A stretch of 64,000 nt of DNA, from contig JABVXU010000003.1 of the NCBI GenBank assembly GCA_013365365.1, positions 248,001 to 312,000 of the forward strand. Direction: 5' to 3'. Shown here piece after piece: positions 34,101-45,799 of the stretch (its first letter is position 1; every line of letters begins with the position of its first letter). This DNA is from Cruorifilaria tuberocauda (taxonomy: Eukaryota > Nematoda > Chromadorea > Rhabditida > Onchocercidae). The translations under genes and the position numbers were made by a program. Below the pieces are notes generated by a model. That model searched no databases and had not been told where the DNA came from. It saw only the letters and a program-made list of their open reading frames with translations.

Positions 34101-34291
34101 GATGGGGCGAATGCAGAGAAATCAGATACCATCCAAATTATTCAATTATATTCCTTCCCTCCGCAATACACCTTTCGAAGCTTGCAAATTTACTAGACAT
34201 AGTGGAATAAAAGAAATACTGTAGGCAGAGTAATTTACTGGATTATGGGTGGAAGGTTAGATTGGTTGAGCTGATACGGGCTATCAGAAAA
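31182..34291. other. Intergenic region between divergent genes
   Basis: Region 5' of both the minus-strand 182-codon gene and ceramide kinase. Mostly AT-rich, with the small repeat cluster at 31854-31976. A frame at about 31428-31571 (+) has plausible codon use but no convincing splice context. The frames at 32565-32819 and 32904-33140 look like noise. Confidence 0.4.
31854..31976. repeat. TTGCTAAGCT repeats inside an inverted repeat
   Basis: Three exact copies of TTGCTAAGCT start at 31904, 31918 and 31931, with a partial copy at 31854. The cluster is bracketed by a perfect 10-base inverted repeat, TTCTATGTTT at 31890-31899 and AAACATAGAA at 31967-31976. The transcript could fold into a stem. 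No coding function is suggested. Confidence 0.7.
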
Positions 34292-34447
34292 TTAATGAAC
34301 GTTGAAGGACAAGGGAGTGATGTGGCCAGGGATATCAAAGGCCACAGTAAGTTCACTTCCGTGGATAGAGCACTCAGCTCCGTGTAATTTGATGAGTAAA
34401 TCGATCGGGAAAAGAGCATTCCGTACGCGATACGTTTCTTCTTTCCT
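34292..34447 (-). CDS. Coding-like fragment, unidentified
   Basis: On the minus strand, 51 codons before a TAA read with a strongly protein-like pattern, including ALFPIDLLIKLHG and SELTVAFDIPGHITPLSF. The segment is less AT-rich than its surroundings. A GTTCAT donor could end an exon after TCC TTC AAC in phase 0, which would be compatible with the phase-0 start of the 182-codon minus-strand gene 3.1 kb downstream. The upstream border (GATAG) is a poor acceptor, and a second minus-strand frame is open over the same bases, so a frameshifted remnant is equally possible. Confidence 0.25.
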   Translation of the reverse strand, partial: RKEETYRVRNALFPIDLLIKLHGAECSIHGSELTVAFDIPGHITPLSFNVH

Positions 34448-34916
34448 CTATCAGTTTCCACATCTCCCTTCACTATCTCTATGCTGGTAGCATCCGCCTT
34501 GCCATCATCTCTGTTTTATTTTTTCAAAGGAAACCAACAGGACACTGTTCACCGGACGTGCCGGTATTGGTAAAGTAGACAAAAAGCATTTCAAGTCGAA
34601 CGATAAAAAAGGAAAGGTTGAATATTGAAAGAGTATTGGTCAAGAAGTAAAGAAGGAAAGGTAATAAAGTTATTCCATTCTAATTTTTCCATATCCATAT
34701 AAAATGTCTTGAATATTTCATCTCTTTCTATTGAACTGGACATTGTCTTTTCTATTTTTACTGTTTCTGTTGGGTTTAAGAACTAAGACATTACCAAACT
34801 AAAGAAATAATAGTCCAGGAATTTTTATTTATTGTGAGTCCTTCAGCTTTCCACGTATAAATTTAAGAGAGAAATGCATTAACCTTATGCATTCACTTTC
34901 AGGTGTTTTAGCAACA

Positions 34917-37900
34917 ATGTTGAAGAAAGGTCTCTTAGGAGGTGGTAAAGATGCGAATGGACCAACTGGCGCAATAATGATTGCGGATATTCGTTCTACA
35001 GATGGAAAGTATCACCGCATGATATTCGATCGCTCCCGGAAATTCATCAAATTCACAATAACCGGGTGAGTTTGATCCGCATCTTGCTTGAAGTATACTA
35101 TATATTCATGTATTTGATTGCTTTTTGCTCAGTTAGCAATTGAACTTATGTTAAATGGTTATTGAAATGCAAAAAATCCTGTAAATTGTCATGAAACATA
35201 ATGTTTGAGTCAATTTTAAGACGTGATGAAGAGAAACAGCAAAGTATGTTGAAAGATTTAAACGAATTAATTTGTGTTCGGGGTACGCCAGTTACTATGA
35301 GACGAGGATTGCCGTTCGATTTAAATCCAGTAAGTTCTGCTTTCATGACATTTTTACTTTATTAAAATGATACGGAATTACTGCCGAATTTCAGAATAAT
35401 CCGTTCATTTCACCCAGCATTTAGAAGTAGGAATTTTAAGTGTTTTACAGTCTATTTGATGTTTTTCGATCATGTGTTCCTTGATAACATCCCATTATCA
35501 ATTTCGAAAGGATGTTTCATTTAATGTTTGTATTGATCGTACTCTGTTGTACTATGACTAACAGTATTACAATTGATAGCTTTTCTGCTTATACCATCCC
35601 AGTGTTTCAGATAGAAAAACTTCACATTTTCGTATCAAAAAAGTAAAATAAAATGAAATCAGGACTTCATAATGAGGCCCATCAAATGATAATACTTTTC
35701 AGATGATAATGCTTACAATTCCAAAGAAATTCAAGTTAACATAACCAAAAAAATGTTTTGCAATATCAGAAAAATCATTATCACATCTCTGTAGTGCTAT
35801 ATATCGAGTTCGCCCAAAAAAAGTAGGCTTACAGTTTCAAATTATTGCAGGATGCAAAACCAGCCGATACTCCAAATCATTTGTTCTTTTATTTTGCTGA
35901 AAAGAGGAGAAGACGTCATTGGCGTATCCGTACAGTTACTGCTTTATTTACCACTACCACAGATAAAAAGTTATGGTTGGATGTTTTGGATTCTTCTCTT
36001 CATGGTATGCAATACATTAATTAAAATTATAACTTGAATTAATGCTGCACTGTTACTGCACTGTTAAAGTAACTGGACTCTAGATGTTTGAAAAACACTA
36101 GAACAAGTGAAATGCTTTTCATTGCTTTTTAAGAAATTTTTATTCATTTTATTTTAAATCCAAGAGAATTTGTCTTCTTAGAGTTGGAGCAAAGGCCAAA
36201 AACATTGTTGATATTTGTGAATCCATTTGGCGGTAAAGGCAAAGCTAAAAAAATTTATTCAAATCAGGTAAAATTTGTTTCATTTTATCATCAGGAACAG
36301 GAGTTATGTAGTTGCGAAATCATTATCATTATCATCTCTTTTTATTATAGTTACTGCTTTTTATAGAGTGAAATACTACCTTTTGCTGGAAGAATTAGCT
36401 GAAATTTTTGAAATTGCTTTTTTTGCTAACTATTCCTGTATTCTTCTTACTTTTCTCATTTTCTCTCTTCTTATTTTTCTGTACTTTTTTGATTGTGTTA
36501 CTGCCATCTATGATCTAACATTTAATAATGTGATTTAAACTTTTGAAATCTATTTATGATTAATTTATCAGGTAGCCAAAATTTTGGAAATGGCCGATAT
36601 TCAGTGCGATGTAGTAATGACACAACGTGCAAATCATGCTTATGATTACCTTAAACAGCTTGATTCATCACAATGGCGAAAGATTGATGGTGTCGTTTCG
36701 GTAGGTGGTGATGGTCTCTTCAATGAGTGCCTCTCTGCTATTGTTTGCAGGTATTCCTTCAATTTCAAAGTCAGTGTGTGCTTATAAGTTAGCTTTATAT
36801 TCTGTTTTATATGCCAATTGTTGACCATTATCCTTTCGGTAGTATTACTCTATCATAATTAACCGATCACTTTATTGATTAACTGTTATAGCATAATAAT
36901 CTTTATCTTTTGGATAGCACTTTTTTTTTACCTTTTCAAGAGAAGGCAAAAATTTATATTTAACTTCTTATTAATATGTCTTATTAAATTAAGTTTTATT
37001 AAGATTATCTTAGTAGAATTTTCCTATTTCATAAGGCATATTTTGGACAAGATTTGTAATTCGTTAATAATATACTTATTAAACCTTTGTGATTCACGTT
37101 GCATCTGTTTTATTTCAGTTCTTTAAACGAATTCCTCATTTTTTTTATTCATTCATTTAATGATTCTTACTCTGAACTTTTCCTTCACTAAACGTTTTTC
37201 TTCAATTATAAATATTCATTGAAAAGTTTACTTGCAGAAGCTTGGAATGAAATTTCTTCAACTTTCCATTGGAGACCGGTTATCCCTTATATATAATATT
37301 CTGAATTACAGTTGATATTTTTAAAATGTTTAGGACACAAGAAGAAATAGGAAAAGATATATCCGATGTTAATATTGATTTTCTGAAGACACCACGAATG
37401 CGGTTTGGTATAATTGGTGCTGGTTCTGCAAATTCCATTGTTTCTTCGGTACATGGCACTGACGATTGTCCAACTGCTGCTATACATATCGCCCTTGGTA
37501 GATTTCAAAGAATTCCTTTCTGAAATAGAGCAAGAAAGTCGCTGTTTTTGATTTTCATACAGAAATAATAAAGATTTTGGGCAAACCTAGAAAAATCTTC
37601 GTAATATCAAAAAGTAAATGTTTTCTTTTATCATAACTTAAACCAGACTTACATTCCTTACTCACGATAGGTAGTGCATGCTCAATAGACGTATGCACAG
37701 TGCACAGAGGCGATGATCTTATGCGAATATCTGCAAATGCAGTTTCATACGGTTGGCTTGGTGATTTATTAGCCGATTCTGAGCGATACAGATGGATGGG
37801 ACCTTTACGATATCAATATTCTGGTATATTTTAAATTTTATGAGATTGAATATCATTCTTTCATTATATAGGCATTTTTAATATATTATTATTTTACTTT

Positions 37901-39588
37901 ATATGGCATGTTTCAGCTTTACGGACAACAGTTCGTAATCCTGCTTATTTTGGTCGTGTATCGTTTAGCTTAATCCCGGAGGCTGCTGCAAAGAATGACT
38001 TAAGTCTTTTGCCGAAATGCAGTAATCCATGCTCCATTTGTGACAAGTAATTTTTAAATCATAGAAAAATTAATTAATCAGAAATAAGTATAAAATAGAA
38101 GAAATATAACAACATTTATGCTTATAATTTAATTTAAATTACGCATTTTCCATCTTTCGTTATATAAACTTTGTTTTCTCTCCTCTCCATCATTTCATTA
38201 TTCAGTGGAATGTAAGACCGGCCTATTTACTTTTTTGGAGGAATCTTTCGTCATATAAAATTAAAATTCAAAATGGACATGTATTTTTTGAAGAGTTTTT
38301 TATGACTCTATAACTGTTAGTTCTTAGTCTTCTATAACTCTAGTAGTTTCTTTTACGATGATTGCGATGAATGTGGACACGGAGCTTAATCTGCAAAATT
38401 GTGCTCTATAGTGCTCTAATCGAATGATATCAGAATTTAGCAATTTTTTACAGAAGTGTCGAAGCTGATAAGAACTATCCATTTCATTTACAAACTGAAT
38501 TTTGTCATATTATATGTTGCGTAGTGCCATGCGTTAGCCCATTTACACCGTATGGGCTAGCTCCGTTTACTGGCATTGGTGATGGAAGTATGGATTTAGC
38601 TCTGATTCCACGAATTTCGCGGTGTTCTAATTTGTCATTCATCCGAAAAGTTGCAATGAATGGACCTAAAAGTGTTCTATCGATGGGTAATAAGTTAAAT
38701 GTTTTCCGAGTTGCTCGATGGGCATTTACCCCTGCTTCCTTGCTTCAATATGTGAGTGTTAATGAATCCTCCAATGCCGTTAATGCTCAGGGCTCTTGGA
38801 ATTTGGATGGAGGTTGGTTTTTCAGTATTCAGTTTTCTTTTTTATTTGATGTTACTTCTTGTTTAGATGATCTTTTTTCTTTAGAAATTCGTAACTGTCT
38901 GTTCGCATTATTTTTCAAACACTCAAATTAGTTTATCATTCTTGTTCATTTTTATTTTACTTCTTCCTTCCATTAAATGTAAATTGTTCCAAACGAGGAC
39001 TGCAAATTGGTGTTTACATATTTTCTTGGGATTAAAGTTCAAAATTTATGTTTTTGTTCATATTTTTTAATTTTTTTTTCAATTAAAATAAAATGAACAG
39101 CACCAACCATCAAGCACCATTAAGTTTTTCGTTTGCATATTGTTCATATGCGTATCATTAAATAACTCAATCAACTATCTTACATTCAAAGTCGTGAATA
39201 ATTTGGTACGAACATTAATTTTAATTATATAAAAGAACGGCGATATAGAGAGAAACAAATAGATGCATTTAATATTAAGAATTGTTTTCTTTCTTGTTTC
39301 ATTCAAAATTTGTTGAATTTTCAGAAATATTGCCCCAACCGAAGGATGCTTCATTTCAGTTCAGGTGTCTTTTTGAAAATTTTCATTCGTAATATTATCT
39401 CCAACAATGAATTTTTAGCCTCATTTTCATTTTCTTGTAGTATATATATTCCTGTTAGATTGCACCCTCGATTGATAAAATATTTCGGACGTGAAGTTGA
39501 TTTGCATGCTGTTCCAAGGCGAGCTGGTTGCTGCTCACGAGATTACCGGAAGCTGTCGAATATTGTTCGAATACAATTGAACCAATAA
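34917..39588 (+). CDS. Ceramide kinase
   Basis: Lipid kinase that phosphorylates ceramide to ceramide-1-phosphate with ATP. Exons 34917-35065, 35221-35329, 35851-36004, 36182-36267, 36572-36750, 37334-37497, 37671-37823, 37917-38046, 38454-38812, 39325-39364 and 39459-39588 join in phase (550 residues; human CERK is 537). The N-terminal third matches the PH-like part, including RRRRHWRIRTV. The diacylglycerol-kinase catalytic fold carries FVNPFGGKGKAKKIY (about residue 145) and the nucleotide-binding VVSVGGDGLFNECLS. It continues with GIIGAGSANS, HIALGSACSIDV and WLGDLLADSERYRWMG. The CERK-specific CxxxCxxC motif is present as CSNPCSIC. The C-terminal GSWNLDGE matches the family end. Acceptor GTGTTTTAG at 34904 allows either trans-splicing or an upstream coding exon ending at 34569 in the right phase, so the start is uncertain. 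It is the first of three plus-strand genes in a row. Confidence 0.92.
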
Positions 39589-40906
39589 TCATCTGCTTTG
39601 ATTTTTTGACATTCGGAAATGGAGATGTTAAGAAATCATTATTTTAATTTTGTGCATTTGAACTTCATTTGATTACGAAAAAATGAATGGTTCGGAAATT
39701 GGAGTACGTTTCATCTAAGTTTAAAAAATTTTCGCACAGAATTCGCATGAACTATGACGAAAAAAATGGAAAAATGGATGGAAAGGTAGTGGTTCATCGT
39801 CATACTTCATTGTAACTGCATAAAAAAATATTTCATCGTTATACCATGAAATGAGGAACTTGTGTTTATGCTAGTTGTTTTCACGAATACGTTAACCCAT
39901 TATGGAAAAAGCTTAAGTTTCATATATTGTTCCATACTTTTCTTAGCTGCAAAATATCAAAACTTTTCAAAGTTTTGCAGATATATGTGTTGCTTCAACT
40001 TCCATGACTTTCTAAATATACTTGTTAATTTAACCATCTATAATAATTTCCTTTGAACTTTGTCTGTGGTATAATTCACCATATAATCGCAACATTTTGA
40101 ATAACATTTATATTATATTTTTCGTCAAATTGTTACCATTTTTTCAACAAGCCAAGTGTCTCTGTATCCAAATGCTAGTTTGTTGCTGTTTCGGAAGTGT
40201 ATCTGGCGAAAAGGCTTCACTAGCTGAATATCCTGTTTACTTGTGGGCAGGTATTTCCTTATGCTGCCATTGGTTGTTCATTTTATCATCTTTATTCGTT
40301 GTATGTTGCGGTAAATTTCGTATGTTCAACAGCTTAAGTTGTCACAACACACACTTCCAAAAAAATATTCTTAAATTTGAAATATTTCGAAGATATAAAT
40401 TTTTTAAAGCCGGAATTCATATGTCATATATGCATATTAAATCAGGATAATGTGATGGTTTTTTGTATGCGTTGTATTAACAGAAATATATACTATATTT
40501 TGACTTAGCTTTTTGTTTTGTTAGAACTCGCGAATGGAGAATTAAATGTGCGCTTATCGCAATGATTAATTGATTTAAGGGAAAAACGACTTTATTTAGC
40601 TCCAAATAAACATTTTAATAACGTTGCATTTTATTCGTTGAGTGGTATTCGACACCGTCACATCTGCTTACGTATTTTGCTCATGAGAAAATTTCATGCA
40701 TATAATAATATTGCAAATATGTGCGTACCTGTAATGAGTGTCTATGAGAGAATTTTAATTCTGGAAGTTAATCCATAGAAAAATAAGAAATATTGAAGGT
40801 TTCAGCTGATGACTTCTTTATTAGTATATAGTGCTAACTTTTTGATTTGGAAGTTATGATTTTGTGTCGTCAGTGATTTACACAGGATTTTTGCAGCTTG
40901 TTTTTG
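39589..40906. other. Spacer between ceramide kinase and COMM gene
   Basis: Holds the ceramide kinase 3' UTR and possibly 5' exons of the COMM-domain gene. A Cys-rich, hydrophobic 118-codon frame at 40097-40450 was considered but lacks splice or homology support. Confidence 0.35.
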
Positions 40907-41671
40907 ATGAATCGTCTCTTTTCAACTCATTATGCAGCCGGTTTTCAACAAAGTATTGTGAAGGTTTTGCGCGATTTCAGTTGGAGTGCTAAAGTAAATA
41001 TAAAGTTTAATATATTTCTGGTGATTTTCTTTCAGTGAAGTGTCGAGATTTGTTGAAGCTTAGAAAAAAATCAGAATAATTTGTCCTTCTAAGAAAGCTA
41101 AGTTTTTTTGATTAAGGAGATAGGCACTGGTCTCTGTTTCATGATTTTTTTCTTCATGCTTATATTGTTGATCTGAGGGAGTATTATAGATTTTACGGGT
41201 TTTGTAAGCTAAGTGATTTTAGTCAACATGAAAGAATTAGGTTGATTGCAATTAAATAATGCACTTTCTAAATTATGTAAATCAGTATAATTTTTAGTTA
41301 GTCGCTGATTGTGATACAGCTGTGGAGAATCTAAAGCCTATAGTTGTGCTTACGTTCCACTTTATTGAAGGTACCACCAAAACATTCGAATTCACTGAGG
41401 AAGAAGTAATCGAGTTTTTCTAATGTTCATGTTAAGCACTTAAATTTTGTGAATAATACTATGTAGTACAGTGCTGAATTAATCCACGGCTTTTGCTTTA
41501 TCTTCAAAAGAATCATGACATTAAATTGCTTAATTTGATAGCGCGATTGCAAATAACCACCCAGAATTTAACGAAGCGGTGAAATGATCAACCTTGCTAG
41601 TGAATTCAAACCATTTACAGTTAAGACGCTTTATTGACGATTTAGAAGGAATCCAGCAAAAATTTAATTAG
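40907..41671 (+). CDS. COMM-domain protein (COMMD family), short form
   Basis: COMMD proteins assemble with CCDC22/CCDC93 in endosomal cargo recycling. Exons 40907-40993, 41298-41405 and 41621-41671 join in phase 0 at both introns and end at TAG. The 81 residues form a nearly bare COMM domain: VLRDFSWSAKLVADCDTAV, then LKPIVVLTFHFIEG, then TKTFEFTEEELRRFIDDLE and a GIQQKFN terminus. The Leu/Trp opening, the LxPxVxLxF strand and the terminal helix match the COMM consensus. The ATG at 40907 lies 10 bases after a good acceptor (TTTTTGCAG), so it could be a genuine short COMMD6-like protein, or an upstream exon could supply the usual helical N-domain; none was found. The member (COMMD6- or COMMD10-like) is unresolved. 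The stop lies 7 bases before the DHODH ATG. Confidence 0.75.
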
Positions 41672-41678
41672 AAGTGGA

Positions 41679-44600
41679 ATGTATTCAAAATTATCACCAG
41701 GGTAAGTGCTTTTTAATATGTCTTAGAGCTATTAAACTATATTCCGCTAACTACCAAGATTTAATTTCAAAAAAAATGTGAATGAGCGATTTTTAATGTT
41801 AGATTTATTCAAGATATATTACGAAATCAACCGTTATCATCTTATCATCGTCCACGCTGTTATATGGATTCATCGAATATATCACAGGAAATGAAGTCTT
41901 TCAAAGGAAACAAGTAAATATTTCCTTTCCTAAATCTGAAATCGGAAATAAGATTTTTCCAAAAACATAGAGATTATGAAGGATAAAAAATCCTTTTTAT
42001 CCTTTGTCTCTGAATTTTTTTGTTTCCAAAATGTAAATGGTGAAACACTGAAATTTTATTCTAGAGTTCAAAATTTTAGTTTATGCCGCTGTTGAATTGC
42101 CTACTAAGGCCAGAACTGACAGCGCAGTTCAGCATTTGTTTGGCAAAGTATCGTTTACTACCGTTGTTCAGTCACAGTTATCTCGAATATCCGGAGCTTA
42201 ATTGTGATGTAATGGATATGCACTTCAGAAATCCGCTTGGATTAGCTGCTGGTTTTGATAAGAGTGAAACTTTTTGTATTTTTGATTGTTCAGATACTTT
42301 TTTAAGGAAACCATATTCACAGAGTGTTATTGATTTGCCTTTTCTGTAAATGAAATAGCTGGAATTTAATAATTGCTTCATTTAAATGGAAACATTAATT
42401 TTTTGAACATCTTCACCTTACCAAGTCTGTTAGTTTTCTTGTTTGTAATTATGAATTCATTGCTTCAATTTCCTTTTTTCTAGACGCTGAAGCAATAAAA
42501 GGCTTGCGAAAAAGTGGTTTTGGTTTTATTGAAGTAGGCACTGTAACACCGTTACCACAAAAAGATGACTCTAATTCTGCAATTAAACTTTTATTTCGAG
42601 ATGAAGTAAGTCTTTTCAATTTTATTTTGACCAGAGGAATCTTGCAAGGCAAAAATTTTTGCGCATAAAATGTGAAATGTGGTATTCCAAATTTATTATT
42701 CCTCATCAGTAATTTTAAGCGTAATAGACATTTGATGAAGAATGATATATATTTTAAGTTCCAAATTCCATTTCACATCTTGTTTTTTGCGGCATGATGT
42801 AAGGGCAGTGGAATTTTCACATTCGTAAAGTTGCTTAGAAATAGGAACTTCAAATTCCGTTATAATTATTGAGATGATTAACAGAGTCTTATATTGTCTT
42901 CGTATGGAATATATGGATTTTTCAGTAAATGAGGAAACATGAAACTTGAGGAAATTTATTTACTGTCGAATAATTTCATAACTCCTAAAATAGCCAAGAA
43001 ATTTTTTGTTATTTATGCATACATTTTAGGGATATTTTAGTTGCGGTAAATTTAAAAGCGCAGGAATGGGTACTGTATATTTATTTGTTAAAAAAGCTTA
43101 TGAACGAAATCCAGATGTCCCACTTGGTGTAAATATTGGCAAAAATGCGGTTTGTTATTAAATTCCTGATTGTTTATTTTCTTAAAATTATTTGATAGAA
43201 AAGTCATGGCTTCTATACATGTGCTTAATTTTGGTTATGTATGTTTTATTTTCATATTTGATTTACAAATTTTCGGCTAATTTTGAATATCTTTTTACGA
43301 GTGAATCTCATCTTGATATCACTTTTTATATTTGTAGAAAATAAGGTATCATCCTTGATCTCTGTTAATATATTCTTCCTCTCTGAACTGAATTGAGTTT
43401 GTATTTCTATGAAATCATATTAGACTTATAAGGAAAATGTTCAAGTTTATATCAAGTAGTTTTGATATCAGTATACATAATGCAAAAAGGATTATAAAGA
43501 TGAACTTGCAATTATACACACTTTAGATTTCAAAAATTTTCTGTGAAAATAGTCCTTGCCTTTTATTGAATGAACTTCTTAAAGCTCTTTCTTCAGGCAT
43601 TCAATGGCATTAAAGCGGATTACAGTCTTGGTGCTTACTATTTTGGTCTTTTTAGTGATTATTTGGTTGTGAATTTTGGCGGTCAATCTGGCCTGGAGAC
43701 GATCAGCGACATGGAAGTTGGTAGTATCTTGCTTTTTGGTTTAGCGCTCTTTGTTTCTTTTTTTATTAATAATTACATATTTCAGGCATTACAGGGCGTT
43801 ACTTTTGCTGTCAATCAAATGGTGCGAGCCAGTGAACTCCCACCAAAAATTCTTATTAAAATCCCAGCTGATTTAGCGATCTCGGACTTGAAAAAAATTA
43901 TCAAGGTTTGGCTTCTATTGGAGAAGCTTCTATTGCTTTTCTCAGAAATGACAAATTTATTTGAAGATGGAATACAAAACCATCAGTACTTTGTGTAGGA
44001 TATTTATATTTTATTTTGCGCAGTTCCTTCTATCAGTAAAACAACAGTTTGAAGATAGTACTAAACAAACGATACTGTGTAAATGGAATCATAATCTCGA
44101 ATTCTGCTACCAGTTATCTGAAAAATCTTCGGACTATGGTACCTGAAGATGGTTTTTTAAGTGGTAGGCCAATACGAGATATAAGTACAGACTGCATACG
44201 TAATGTTTATAGGTATCTTTGAAGCTCTTCTAACACTGAAGTTAGTTTTCATTGAGTTATAGTCCTTAAAATTATCTCTTTAATATTTTACTAAAATCAA
44301 GATATAAAATGAAAAAATTATTTAATTTAGCTCAGTAATGTTTCTGCAATTTATATAATATATAATTTTCGAAAGCTTTTGAAATTCTTATTTTAGTGTG
44401 CCATTAATATAAATGCAATTAGGATAGGATTTTTTAATTGATTTAGTTTTATAGTTTGTCACATGGTAAAATCACAATCATTGGTTGCGGGGGTATATCA
44501 TGTGGTGAAGACGCATATAAGAAAATTCGAGCAGGAGCAAGTCTCTTGCAGCTTTATTCATCACTTCTTTATCAAGGTAAAACATAGAGCTAAGAGTGCT

Positions 44601-45799
44601 TTAAACTGAAAATGATGCAAGAAAAAATTTATATTTGGTAGTATTTATTCATCCCTCGTTTTCGGGGGATAGAAAATATTATTGATAATATATTGCTTTT
44701 CACTATCTATGCACCGCTACCTATTATTTTTGCTGCTACGATCTTTCATATAAAATATCCAAAGTACTTTATTGCTATAGCATAGCTTTTCTTTATGGTT
44801 TAGTTGTTTAGTTGTTTTTTGCATATTCAAATTTCATTAGGAAAAGTTTAGATGCACTCGTTATCTGTTGCGGCAAACCTTTTTTCATTGAATTAGTGAA
44901 TTTTTTTAATATTTTATCCTTATTGACATTTAATACAAGAAAAATTATTTACTTGATATTTTCCTAATAATGCTTCTTCCAATCCTTAACTGAACTAATG
45001 AAGCGTTTGCCACAAAATCGAAATATGATAATGCAGAGTGACATTTCCATTAGACGTTTGGGATATCATCGTTTCCCCATCGATAGTTGTCAATTAATTG
45101 ATATTTTAGGTTTTTTAAAAAAAATTTTTTAATCTTCAAGTTTAGAAAAAGGATATGGTTTTATGTAATAATTTCAATATAGCAGATTTCTTGAAATTTT
45201 TCTAGTTACGGATCTTTTTACTATATAGCTTGTTTCTAGTTGAACTCAGCACAATTTCATTAATTATTTTAACACCTGAGAAAAATCCAGGAGGTTTTAC
45301 AGACTCAAAAATTAAAAAAGAAATACTTAGAGCGTTTCAATTAAATATGTAATGAAATTCACAAATACATTTGAATGATAAAGCTTACAGTTGACAATGT
45401 ATATTTTTTCAGCGGTGTTTTCTACAGCCATAAGCGTAGCACATGAGACATAATTGGGAAAGCAAGAAGAAATTAGTTTTGGACTCTTCCCAATCTCCTC
45501 TCTTCGTTTCACTCCACCCCCTTCAACCTAGGATTCTCTTTCTTTAATGCAATAAATTGTATAGTTATAATATTGTTTTGGTAAGTTCATATGTATAAGT
45601 AGGTTAATGAAAGTTATAGATTTTAGTTTCATTAAAGCATTTTTTAAAATTGCAAAGGAATTGAGACTATTATTTTAATGGATGCTTATTTTCAGGTTTT
45701 CCAGTTGTAGGACGAATAAAACGAGAATTGGTGGAATGTCTTTCTCGGGATGGTTTTCGCAGTATTTCTGAAGCTGTTGGCGCTGATCATAGAAAATAA
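41679..45799 (+). CDS. Dihydroorotate dehydrogenase, divergent active site
   Basis: Class 2, inner-mitochondrial-membrane, FMN-dependent DHODH (fourth step of pyrimidine synthesis) by family. Exons 41679-41701, 41814-41913, 42080-42263, 42484-42605, 43030-43149, 43597-43716, 43786-43905, 44055-44212, 44455-44576 and 45696-45799 join in phase (390 residues; human 395). The N-terminal membrane segment, [15 protein letters not shown], aligns with the human one. Retained: [37 protein letters not shown] (lysine about 248), [16 protein letters not shown], the FMN-phosphate loops [11 protein letters not shown] and [11 protein letters not shown], and the end GADHRK. Not retained: the loop after Asn209, normally NVSSPNT with the catalytic serine, reads NFGGQS; the NRxGFNN substrate loop reads SCGKFKS. 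Both are inside continuous exons. The ATG is 7 bases after the COMM-gene stop. Whether it still oxidises dihydroorotate is doubtful. Confidence 0.9.

Noticed and set aside
34340..34390. Bases resembling a tRNA D-arm (GATAGAGCACTCAGCTC)
   Set aside because: The elements are in the wrong order and there is no matching acceptor stem or T-arm.
40097..40450. 118-codon Cys-rich hydrophobic frame before the COMM gene
   Set aside because: Could be a small membrane protein, but no splice sites, upstream signal or family resemblance support it.
43906..44001. Read-through of DHODH past 43905 into a 28-residue insertion
   Set aside because: The insertion is hydrophobic and absent from the family; splicing 43905 to 44055 restores the normal spacing and phase.
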